Of a DNA stretch of 6,205 bases, positions 1 to 5,676 are shown one piece after another. The stretch lies in assembly GCA_025358235.1 (NCBI GenBank), contig JANYKH010000237.1, positions 1 through 6,205 on the forward strand. Direction: 5' to 3'. Made by a program: the position numbers and the translations under genes. Each line of letters starts with the position of its first letter. Position 1 is the stretch's first letter. This DNA comes from Chloroflexota bacterium (GTDB lineage Bacteria; Chloroflexota; Dehalococcoidia; Dehalococcoidales; RBG-16-60-22). The notes under the pieces were generated by a model. That model did no database searches, was not told where the DNA came from, and saw nothing but the letters and a program-made list of their open reading frames with translations.

Positions 1-256
1 CGATGCGCTCGCCGGATTTCTTGACAATCTCTGGGTTGACCAGGCAGATATTCTCCCCTTCCGGTACATCGATGACGACCACCCTGAGGGATACCCCCAC
101 CTGGGGTGCGGCTAACCCCGCGCGGCCCGGTGCCGCGTGGACAGTTTCCAGCATGTCATCGATCAGTTTTTTGACGGAATTATCAATCATTGACACCTTT
201 CTGGCTTTGCGTGTCAGAACAGGGTCAGGCAAAAGGCGAATTGAAAGTACAGACAT
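1..256 (-). CDS. def: Peptide deformylase, N-terminal part (cut by the left window edge)
   Basis: This is the first 85 codons of a peptide deformylase, the metalloenzyme that removes the formyl group from the initiator methionine of new proteins in the cytoplasm. The predicted protein opens with MSVLSIRLLPDPVLTRKA, the usual deformylase start (basic residues, then DPVL). It carries motif I as GLAAPQVG at residues 47-54, followed by the expected beta strands (RVVVIDV, then CLVNPEI). Motif II (EGCLS) and the HEXXH metal site would lie beyond the left edge, so activity cannot be judged. The ATG at 254-256 is the only sensible start. It follows the priA stop by 31 nt and has a purine-rich tandem Shine-Dalgarno. 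In motif I the first glycine of the usual GxGLAAPQ is Arg45. Gene order priA-def is common in bacteria and supports the call. Identification is firm; the gene is incomplete only because the window ends. Confidence 0.93.
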   Translation of the reverse strand, partial: MSVLSIRLLPDPVLTRKARKVSMIDNSVKKLIDDMLETVHAAPGRAGLAAPQVGVSLRVVVIDVPEGENICLVNPEIVKKSGERI

Positions 257-269
257 TACAGTTTGCGGT

Positions 270-280
270 CTCCTTCTCCT
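270..280 (-). promoter_or_regulatory. Tandem Shine-Dalgarno of def
   Basis: On the minus strand two AGGAG copies stand next to each other (276-280 and 270-274) between the priA stop and the def ATG. The nearer copy is 13 nt from the start codon, longer than the usual 5-9 nt. No other start codon fits the deformylase N-terminus, so this site decides the start despite its spacing. Confidence 0.55.
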
Positions 281-287
281 ACTTTAC

Positions 288-2705
288 CTAAAGTAGGCTC
301 ACGGGGTCAACATCCACGCTCCATCCTTTGGGCAGGGGAATCCCGCGAAGGAATTCAGAGAGCCCGGAGCCGCGCAGAATTAACTGCCAGCGGTATCCCG
401 CTTTTACCCTGTGCACAAAGGCGGGGGCGGGGCCCATGATCTCCATCGCAGGCATTTCCCGTTGGGCTTTGGCTTCCGTTAAAACTTTTCGAAAATCTCC
501 TGCCGCTTTGGCGCATGCTGTATCCCCTTGCTTTGTACAGGTAAGGACGGCAAATCCCGTGAAGGGAGGCTGGTGCAAACTGCGCCGGTTTTCCAGTTCC
601 CGTGCATAGAACAGACCGTAATCATGTTTGGCAGCGGCTTTTATTGCATAGTGGTTGGGGGAAAAAGTCTGAATGACCACTTTTCCACCCGCCTCCCCCC
701 TCCCCGCCCTCCCCGCCGCCTGGGTCAATAACTGAAAGGTACGCTCCGCGGCGCGGAAATCAGGCAAATTCAGGCTGGTATCCGCATTCACAATCCCCAC
801 CACCGTGACGTTAGGTAAATCCAGACCCTTCGCCACCATCTGCGTCCCCACCAGAATATCCGCCTCCCGGTTGCGGAACTGCGTCATAATCGCTTCATGG
901 GCGCCTTTCTGCCTGGTAGTGTCACTGTCCCAGCGCAGGCAGTTAGCGTTGGGGAATTCAGTCTGCGCCTCCCGTTCCAGCTTCTGCGTACCCAGTCCCA
1001 TAAATTTAATGCGGGAACTTGAGCATACGGGGCAGATAAGGGGTGGAGCGCGGCGGAAGTTGCAGCGGTGGCAGACCAGCAGACCTTCGTCTTCATGTAG
1101 AGTTAAGGGAATCTCGCAGCGCTCACACTGCAAAACGTAACCGCATTTGCGGCACTGCACGAAAGTAGCCGTCCCCCGGCGGTTCAGAAACAGGATTACC
1201 TGTTCATCCCGTGAAAGAGCGCGGGTGATCGCGGCGGACAAGCTGTGTGAAAAAATGCTGCGGTTACCGGATTCCAGTTCTTCTTTCAAATCTACAATTT
1301 CGACGGCGGGGAGGGGCGCGCCGATGCGGTCCGGCAATTCCAGAAGGGTGAATTCGCCGTGTTTGGCCCTGTAATAGCTTTCAATATCCGGGGTAGCGCT
1401 GCCTAAAACGACTGTTGCCCCCGTGGTTTCCGCCAATTTTAGAGCCACCTCGCGGGTATGGTAGCGCGGGGTTTCTTCCTGTTTGTAGGTCCATTCATGT
1501 TCCTCGTCCAGGATTATCAGGCCGAGGTCTGGCTGCGGGCTGAAAACGGCGCTTCGCGCGCCGATAACGACATCAAATTCGCCCTTTTTGGCCTTCCACC
1601 ACTGGTCAAATTGCTCCCCGGTGGAAAGGCGTGAATGAAGTACGCCTACCCTCCCCGGAAAACGGGCGGCAAATCTCTCCAGTGTCTGCGGCGTCAGGGA
1701 AATTTCCGGCACCAGCACAATCCCCCGCTTCCCCAGCCGCACCGCCTCGGCCAGCGCCTGGAGATAGACCTCTGTCTTGCCGCTGCCCGTCACGCCGTGC
1801 AGCAGAAAAGCGCGGGCTTTGCCGTAATTTGGGGAGGCCAGGCTGTCCCGTATGGCAGTGTATGCCGCGGTCTGCGCCGGGGTGAGGGTAAGGGCCGCGG
1901 CGGGCGCGCAGGAAGTATCGAACCTTAATGGCTCCCGTTGAACCTGGCGCCGGGCGGATACAATAATCCCCTTCTTGATAAGAGATGTAATTACCTGAGG
2001 GGTGCAACCGGTGATAGCCCGAGCTTCAGCCACCGAAACTTCGCCGGAACGAAGCAGCATATCGATGAGCAGCGCCTGCTTGGGGGAACGTTTGGAAATG
2101 CCGGCGATGACTTCCGCACTGATTTCTTTCGGGTTAGTCAATTTAATAAAAACGGCGGATTTAGCTTGCACCTTCAGCGGCGGAGCTTCGTACTTTTTGA
2201 GGACAAAGCCGCGTTTAACCAGATTGGATATCAGCCGGTCGCTGTTCTCGCCCGCCTGCTTTTTGAGTTCAGTGAGTTTTACCTGCCGGCCGTCTCCCAG
2301 CAGGGCAAGTATTCTTTGCTGCCCCTCGTTTAGTCCATCGGCGGTCTTCCCGGGGGCAAGCTGAACAAACGCCGCGGGAGTCCGTTCGAAGGCGGGGGGT
2401 AAAAAAAGTGCCACCGCATCAAAAAGAGAAGAAAGATAATAAGTGCTTATCCAGCGGGCGGCGGCGATAGCAGCAGAACTTAAAAGCGGTTCCGGCTCGA
2501 CAAGACCGAGGATGTCCCGAGTTTCCGGAAAGGCGGGGGTGCCGTCGGTTTCCATGACGATTCCCTGTAAGACTCTCGGACCAAAGGGGACCCAGACGGC
2601 GTGACCTGGGAGGATATGAAGATCAACCGGTACGGCGTAGCTGAATGCCTGGCGGAACGGGGCGCTGACGCTGACTTCAGCGTATTTCGTACCGTTCACA
2701 GGCAT
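288..2705 (-). CDS. priA: Primosomal protein N', replication-restart helicase PriA
   Basis: PriA is a 3'-5' DNA helicase that recognises stalled forks and reloads the replisome. From the ATG the protein has 805 residues. The N-terminal fork-binding domain (YAEVSV..FSYAVP) is followed by a winged-helix-like region, then Walker A GVTGSGKT at 304-311, DEEH at 400-403 and GSATP at 435-439. Eight zinc-binding cysteines lie at 518, 521, 527, 530, 545, 548, 558 and 561. Motif V is GTQMVAKGLDLPNV (620-633) and motif VI QAAGRAGR (662-669). The C-terminus ends VDVDPVSLL, as is typical. All catalytic and metal residues are present, so the gene looks intact. A GTG at 2718-2720 would add five residues (MGAEQ). 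Neither start has a strong Shine-Dalgarno, and I prefer ATG because family similarity begins at KYAEV. It lies downstream of rplS and upstream of def, in one apparent operon. Confidence 0.97.
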   Translation of the reverse strand: MPVNGTKYAEVSVSAPFRQAFSYAVPVDLHILPGHAVWVPFGPRVLQGIVMETDGTPAFPETRDILGLVEPEPLLSSAAIAAARWISTYYLSSLFDAVALFLPPAFERTPAAFVQLAPGKTADGLNEGQQRILALLGDGRQVKLTELKKQAGENSDRLISNLVKRGFVLKKYEAPPLKVQAKSAVFIKLTNPKEISAEVIAGISKRSPKQALLIDMLLRSGEVSVAEARAITGCTPQVITSLIKKGIIVSARRQVQREPLRFDTSCAPAAALTLTPAQTAAYTAIRDSLASPNYGKARAFLLHGVTGSGKTEVYLQALAEAVRLGKRGIVLVPEISLTPQTLERFAARFPGRVGVLHSRLSTGEQFDQWWKAKKGEFDVVIGARSAVFSPQPDLGLIILDEEHEWTYKQEETPRYHTREVALKLAETTGATVVLGSATPDIESYYRAKHGEFTLLELPDRIGAPLPAVEIVDLKEELESGNRSIFSHSLSAAITRALSRDEQVILFLNRRGTATFVQCRKCGYVLQCERCEIPLTLHEDEGLLVCHRCNFRRAPPLICPVCSSSRIKFMGLGTQKLEREAQTEFPNANCLRWDSDTTRQKGAHEAIMTQFRNREADILVGTQMVAKGLDLPNVTVVGIVNADTSLNLPDFRAAERTFQLLTQAAGRAGRGEAGGKVVIQTFSPNHYAIKAAAKHDYGLFYARELENRRSLHQPPFTGFAVLTCTKQGDTACAKAAGDFRKVLTEAKAQREMPAMEIMGPAPAFVHRVKAGYRWQLILRGSGLSEFLRGIPLPKGWSVDVDPVSLL
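695..714 (-). other. G-quadruplex-type G-tract run inside priA
   Basis: On the coding (minus) strand four G runs of 4, 3, 4 and 6 are separated by single bases (A, C, A), with a further GGG a few bases on. This meets the usual definition of a tight, parallel G-quadruplex motif. It lies over the codons for helicase motif VI (GRAGRG). Both arginines there use AGG and the following glycines use GGG, so part of the run comes from codon choice. Whether it folds in DNA or mRNA cannot be told from sequence. Confidence 0.5.
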
Positions 2706-2746
2706 TTGCTCTGCGCCCACCGGTTTAAATTCGGATGTAAAAGGGA

Positions 2747-3211
2747 CTAGGCTTTGGGTTCAGCGGGTTTCTCGGCCACAGGAGCTTCGACCACGGGCTG
2801 AGTCTGCATGACTTCAGCCACGGGCTCGGGCTGGGCTTCGCCAACTGAAGGCACTTCCGCGCCCTTGTTGTCGGTCCTCTTTTGCTTGATACGGGCCGCC
2901 TTGCCGCTGCGATTTCTGAGGTAATAGAGCTTGGCGCGCCGTACGCGACCGTGCCGTACTACTTCCACTTTATCCACCAGCGGTGAACCGAACGGGAACG
3001 TGCGTTCCACGCCGATGCCGTAGGCGACATGCCGGACAGTGAAGCTTGATCCAGCCCCGCCGCCGCGCAGCTTGATGACGACTCCCTGGAAGACCTGAAT
3101 GCGCTCTTTGCCGCTTTCAACGATCTTGGTGCTGACCTTTACCGTATCGCCGGGCTCGAGAGCCGGGATATTCGGATTTGGTATTGCTGGAATGAGGTTC
3201 ATGACATCCAT
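2747..3211 (-). CDS. rplS: 50S ribosomal protein L19 with C-terminal extension
   Basis: L19 sits at the 30S-50S interface of the ribosome. The predicted protein has 154 residues against roughly 115 for most L19s. The core is unmistakable: PGDTVKV (20-26), [18 protein letters not shown] (35-52), [21 protein letters not shown] (58-77), [19 protein letters not shown] (81-99) and GKAARIK (103-109). Residues 113-154 form an extra tail rich in Pro, Ala, Val and Glu (7 Pro, 8 acidic, 3 Lys), without predicted fold, unlike the basic core. The start is the ATG at 3209-3211, because an AGGAG lies 9 nt before it. The longer frame from TTG at 3235 would place that ribosome site inside the coding region. 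It follows trmD by 30 nt, the classical trmD-rplS order, and is followed after about 40 nt by priA. Confidence 0.96.
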   Translation of the reverse strand: MDVMNLIPAIPNPNIPALEPGDTVKVSTKIVESGKERIQVFQGVVIKLRGGGAGSSFTVRHVAYGIGVERTFPFGSPLVDKVEVVRHGRVRRAKLYYLRNRSGKAARIKQKRTDNKGAEVPSVGEAQPEPVAEVMQTQPVVEAPVAEKPAEPKA

Positions 3212-3220
3212 TTCAAAAAA

Positions 3221-3225
3221 CTCCT
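3221..3225 (-). promoter_or_regulatory. Shine-Dalgarno of rplS (decides the start)
   Basis: AGGAG on the minus strand, with 9 nt between it and the ATG at 3209-3211. It argues against the in-frame TTG at 3233-3235, which lies upstream of this site, as the real start. Confidence 0.75.
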
Positions 3226-3241
3226 GATAATTCAAAAGTCC

Positions 3242-4018
3242 CTAAAGGGCCTCGGCTTTAATAATAGCGCAATTGCGCGTTAATTGTACATTATTTCGTT
3301 TTTTACCAGTTTCCGGAGTAAGATTTACCTTTCCCAACATGTCTGGCCTTCGTTCCATTGTCCTCTTAACTGACTGTTCCCGCCGCCACCGGGCGATTAA
3401 AGCGTGGTTGCCGGAAAGCAATATCTCCGGGACGCCCCACCCCCTGAACTCCGGGGGACGGGTGTACTGGGGATATTCCAGTAATCCCGCGGCATGAGAT
3501 TCATCAAGAGGTGATTCTTCACAACCGAGAACGCCGGGCGCCAGTCTGGTAACAGCATCAATTACCGCCATCGCCGGGATTTCCCCGCCGGTCAGAACAT
3601 AATCCCCGATACTTATTTCATCAGTGACGAGGTGTTCACGTATACGCTCGTCGAAACCTTCATAATGACCGCAAATCAGCACCATGGCAGAGTGAGTGGA
3701 AAGCTCCTGGGCTACCGCCTGGTTAAATGTCCTCCCCTGAGGGGTGAGTAAAATCACCGGCAGACGCGCGGCTTCTTCGGTGTTCAGACCCTGTTTAATG
3801 GCTTCCACAGCTTCAAAAATAGGTTCTGGTTTGAGCACCATGCCCGCCCCGCCCCCGTAAGGTGAATCGTCCACGGTGTGATGCTTGTCATGGGAATAAT
3901 CACGAAAATTGATAAGATTAATCTGCACCAGCCCCTTATCGATCGCCCGCTTCAGAATGCTGGCGCTGATAAAAGTCTGAAATATTTCCGGAAATAGAGT
4001 TAAAACGTGAACAATCAT
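3242..4018 (-). CDS. trmD: tRNA (guanine-N1)-methyltransferase TrmD
   Basis: TrmD methylates G37 of tRNAs with G at position 36, using S-adenosylmethionine held in a trefoil knot, which prevents +1 frameshifting. The 258-residue protein starts [13 protein letters not shown]. It carries [14 protein letters not shown] (54-67), [10 protein letters not shown] (91-100), [12 protein letters not shown] (115-126), [12 protein letters not shown] (135-146), the conserved Arg158 before PGVLG, and [16 protein letters not shown] (179-194) with LLSGNHA (200-206). In an ungapped alignment with my recollection of E. coli TrmD, the catalytic Asp169 falls on Glu173, with Asp172 beside it. About 30 residues at the C-terminus (from 229) do not resemble the usual tail and come from AT-richer DNA. 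The ATG lies only 1 nt past the mog stop with no clear Shine-Dalgarno, suggesting coupled translation. An in-frame TTG 12 nt upstream, inside mog, is less likely. Confidence 0.96.
   Translation of the reverse strand: MIVHVLTLFPEIFQTFISASILKRAIDKGLVQINLINFRDYSHDKHHTVDDSPYGGGAGMVLKPEPIFEAVEAIKQGLNTEEAARLPVILLTPQGRTFNQAVAQELSTHSAMVLICGHYEGFDERIREHLVTDEISIGDYVLTGGEIPAMAVIDAVTRLAPGVLGCEESPLDESHAAGLLEYPQYTRPPEFRGWGVPEILLSGNHALIARWRREQSVKRTMERRPDMLGKVNLTPETGKKRNNVQLTRNCAIIKAEAL
3267..3278. repeat. Perfect 12-bp palindrome in the 3' end of trmD
   Basis: GCGCAATTGCGC reads the same on both strands and sits in the AT-rich tail of trmD, about 25 nt before the stop codon. It may simply be coding sequence. 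No flanking T-run makes a terminator on the minus strand, and transcription evidently continues into rplS. Confidence 0.3.
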
Positions 4019-4019
4019 T

Positions 4020-4514
4020 TTATTTTTCAACCGGGTGTTCGGTGTAGGCTCCGGTCATTATTTCGATGCCGTGCGGGATCGCTGGCATCACTACTTCCAG
4101 ACATTCCCGGACCGCTTTGGGATTGCCCGGCAGGTTGACGATAATACAGCGTTTGCGCATCCCGGCCACCGCGCGGCTAAGTATTGAGGCGGGAGCCTTT
4201 TCCATTGTCTTCATTCTCATGGCTTCCGGGATGCCCGGTATAAGTTTGTCCAGCACGGCTAAAGTAGCTTCCGGAGTGACGTCCCTGTGGCTCAGGCCGG
4301 TGCCGCCGGTAGTAAAGATAATGTGGACCTGATCGCCGTCAGCCCATTTTTCCAGTGTGGCCGATATCATGCGGGCTTCGTCAGGTACAATTTCATACAG
4401 CACGGTCTTGCCCCCGGCTGCCGCGATGGTATCCTTGATCACCTGACCGCTGACATCGGTACGCTCGCCCGTAGAACCCTTGTCGCTGATTGTAAGTACG
4501 CCCACATTAAACAT
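4020..4514 (-). CDS. mog: Molybdopterin adenylyltransferase, MogA/MoaB family
   Basis: MogA-type proteins activate molybdopterin with ATP to give adenylyl-molybdopterin, the step before molybdate or tungstate insertion. The 164-residue protein shows the MPT-binding fold motifs in order: [15 protein letters not shown] (9-23), EIVPDE with Asp45 (41-46), [16 protein letters not shown] (68-83) with Asp78, AILSR-like SILSRAVAG (110-118), and LPGNPKA (128-134). The two aspartates correspond to the catalytic pair of E. coli Mog (Asp49 and Asp82 by memory). The DVTPEA and LPGNPK motifs fit Mog better than the inactive-looking MoaB of E. coli. The ATG at 4512-4514 has a weak AGG 6 nt upstream. The gene ends 1 nt before trmD, an unexpected partner, since rimM usually precedes trmD. 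It is the first gene after a 142-nt spacer. Family assignment is firm; Mog versus MoaB is likely but not certain. Confidence 0.9.
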   Translation of the reverse strand: MFNVGVLTISDKGSTGERTDVSGQVIKDTIAAAGGKTVLYEIVPDEARMISATLEKWADGDQVHIIFTTGGTGLSHRDVTPEATLAVLDKLIPGIPEAMRMKTMEKAPASILSRAVAGMRKRCIIVNLPGNPKAVRECLEVVMPAIPHGIEIMTGAYTEHPVEK

Positions 4515-4558
4515 AGTAGACCTATTTTAAAACAAAATTTATTTTACCATATTGTGGT

Positions 4559-4595
4559 GTTTCAGGGAAACTTCAGGCGTGAATATGCCTGAAAC
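4559..4595 (-). promoter_or_regulatory. Competing hairpins in the mog leader
   Basis: On the minus strand one 5' arm, GTTTCAGGC (4587-4595), can pair either with the near arm GCCTGAA (4572-4578; 7 bp, 8-nt loop) or with the far arm CCTGAAAC (4559-4566; 8 bp). The two pairings exclude each other, an arrangement like an attenuator or switch. No U-run directly follows either stem, so a plain intrinsic terminator is not supported. Confidence 0.35.
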
Positions 4596-4631
4596 CCGGT
4601 CAGATTAGCATGTCCGGCCTCACCTCTGCTC

Positions 4632-4648
4632 CCCGGTTTAATACCGGG
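4632..4648 (-). terminator. Small GC hairpin after the radical SAM gene (weak terminator candidate)
   Basis: CCCGGT (minus strand, 4643-4648) pairs with ACCGGG (4632-4637) across a 5-nt loop, beginning 8 nt after the radical SAM stop codon. The stem is short and not followed by a U-run, so it may be a 3'-end stabilising hairpin rather than a terminator. Confidence 0.25.
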
Positions 4649-4656
4649 AAAACCGC

Positions 4657-5676
4657 CTATTCCGAAAAGGGGCAGCAGGGGTCGGCGGCCAGCGGATTGC
4701 CGGTGAGAATCGAGGCGCGGGCCAGGCAGCCGCGGCAGGATTCGTATTGAGCGCACCGGCTGCATTTACCGGTCCGGGACTTCTGATTATTCCAGCCGGT
4801 TAAAACCGGACTTGCGCTCATTCTTTCCCAGATTGAGGTCAGGCTTTCCTTACCGGCGTTGCCGAAAGTGAGGCTGCCGGGGCAAAACATACAAGGCCGC
4901 ACGCTGCCGTCAGTCTGAATATAAAGGGAATTGGCTGCGGCGCAGCCTTTTATCTCCGGGATGGTAATGCCCGCCCCGGATTTGGCGAGCGGGATATTAT
5001 GCTTTGAAGCGACGTTCCACAGGAACGGCTCGTCATAAAATATTTCCAGACTGGTGGGCAGGCTGTAGATGGTTTTAATCGCCCGTTCCTGTTCTGCCGG
5101 GCTCAGCGCATTATCTTTGTAATAAGCGTCAGTCTCGGTCGCGCCGTAAAAAGGTTTAAGCGGCAAGAAGATGATGCTCTTCCCGCCGAGTTCTTCCGTC
5201 AATCGGATAAAATCTTCCGCCTGTGGCAAAGTGCGCCGGGTTAAGACCGTGGTAATACCGTAAAACAACCCGAGTTCCGCACACCGCCTCGCCCACTTCC
5301 GGGCTTTCTCAAAGTCCGCCCCACGCTTCACGTATTCGTACTCTTCCTTCTGCGCGCCGTCAAAACTGAACAGAATCCGGGGTGAAAAGGAAGCCAGTTC
5401 TTTCAAATTTTTCTCGGTAAAAGCGTTCCCGTTGGTGATAATATAAACCTCGATACCCGCCCCCCGCAGCATCCCCCCGATTTCCGGCAGATCTTTCCTT
5501 AAAAGGGGCTCGCCGCCCTCAAGGATTACCCATTTTGGCGCCAGCCCGATTATATCCCGGGCGGTCCGGAGAGCTTCATCATGTGTTAGTTCGCCCAGCT
5601 CCATGCCCACACAGTGGCGGCAGTTTAGATTACAAATGCGCGTGATGGCCCAATCGACATAAACGGGTTTTAGCAT
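4657..5676 (-). CDS. Radical SAM protein with SPASM domain, substrate unknown
   Basis: The 339-residue protein has the radical SAM cluster motif C15-x3-C19-x2-C22 (CNLNCRHC) for the 4Fe-4S centre that cleaves S-adenosylmethionine, then GGEP (54-57) and SFDG (104-107). The C-terminal SPASM region carries C245-x11-G-x4-C262, C265, C305-x2-C308-x5-C314-x2-C317 and the pair C334/C335. These ligands usually hold two auxiliary clusters in enzymes that modify peptides, enzymes or tetrapyrroles. The family norm CxGGC is here CRGC, one residue shorter. The ATG at 5674-5676 has GGAAGG 4 nt upstream and overlaps the stop of the preceding gene by 7 nt. A TTG four codons earlier is less likely. No small precursor peptide is visible beside it. 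Heme-pathway (AhbC/AhbD, NirJ) or tungsten-enzyme maturation (Cmo-like) roles are possible; I cannot choose between them. Confidence 0.88.
   Translation of the reverse strand: MLKPVYVDWAITRICNLNCRHCVGMELGELTHDEALRTARDIIGLAPKWVILEGGEPLLRKDLPEIGGMLRGAGIEVYIITNGNAFTEKNLKELASFSPRILFSFDGAQKEEYEYVKRGADFEKARKWARRCAELGLFYGITTVLTRRTLPQAEDFIRLTEELGGKSIIFLPLKPFYGATETDAYYKDNALSPAEQERAIKTIYSLPTSLEIFYDEPFLWNVASKHNIPLAKSGAGITIPEIKGCAAANSLYIQTDGSVRPCMFCPGSLTFGNAGKESLTSIWERMSASPVLTGWNNQKSRTGKCSRCAQYESCRGCLARASILTGNPLAADPCCPFSE

Larger units (their letters stand above)
4515..4656. other. Gene-free spacer between the radical SAM gene and mog
   Basis: This is the only sizeable spacer in the window. In minus-strand order it holds a 6-bp GC hairpin, a GC-rich stretch, a set of competing hairpins (4559-4595) and an AT-rich segment before mog. 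A TAAAAT (4541-4546) could be a -10 box, but no convincing -35 stands 16-18 nt upstream. I see no known riboswitch core. It probably marks a transcript end, an attenuation point or a new promoter for mog-trmD-rplS-priA-def. Confidence 0.4.

Noticed and set aside
3..296. Plus-strand open frame of 97 codons at the left edge
   Set aside because: It is antisense to def, whose deformylase motif I is clear on the minus strand.
1606..2007. Minus-strand open frame of 133 codons inside priA
   Set aside because: It lies in another frame of priA, has low-complexity Arg/Gly/Ala composition and no recognisable domain, while the overlapping priA frame is conserved throughout.
1938..2333. Plus-strand open frames around 1938-2364
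   Set aside because: They are antisense to the PriA winged-helix region, lack ribosome sites and show no family resemblance.
4541..4546. Promoter -10 box TAAAAT for mog
   Set aside because: No acceptable -35 hexamer lies 16-18 nt upstream, and AT-rich DNA makes chance matches likely.
4515..4656. Molybdenum-cofactor or other known riboswitch before mog
   Set aside because: Only short, simple hairpins are present and no core motif of a known class could be matched by eye.
4562..4765. Minus-strand 67-codon frame covering the end of the radical SAM gene and the spacer
   Set aside because: It shifts frame across the SPASM cysteines and has no ribosome site. A precursor peptide for the SPASM enzyme was considered, but nothing in it looks like one.
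5456..5478. Second G-run cluster on the minus strand in the radical SAM gene
   Set aside because: There are only two long runs and one short one, so it does not meet the four-run quadruplex pattern.
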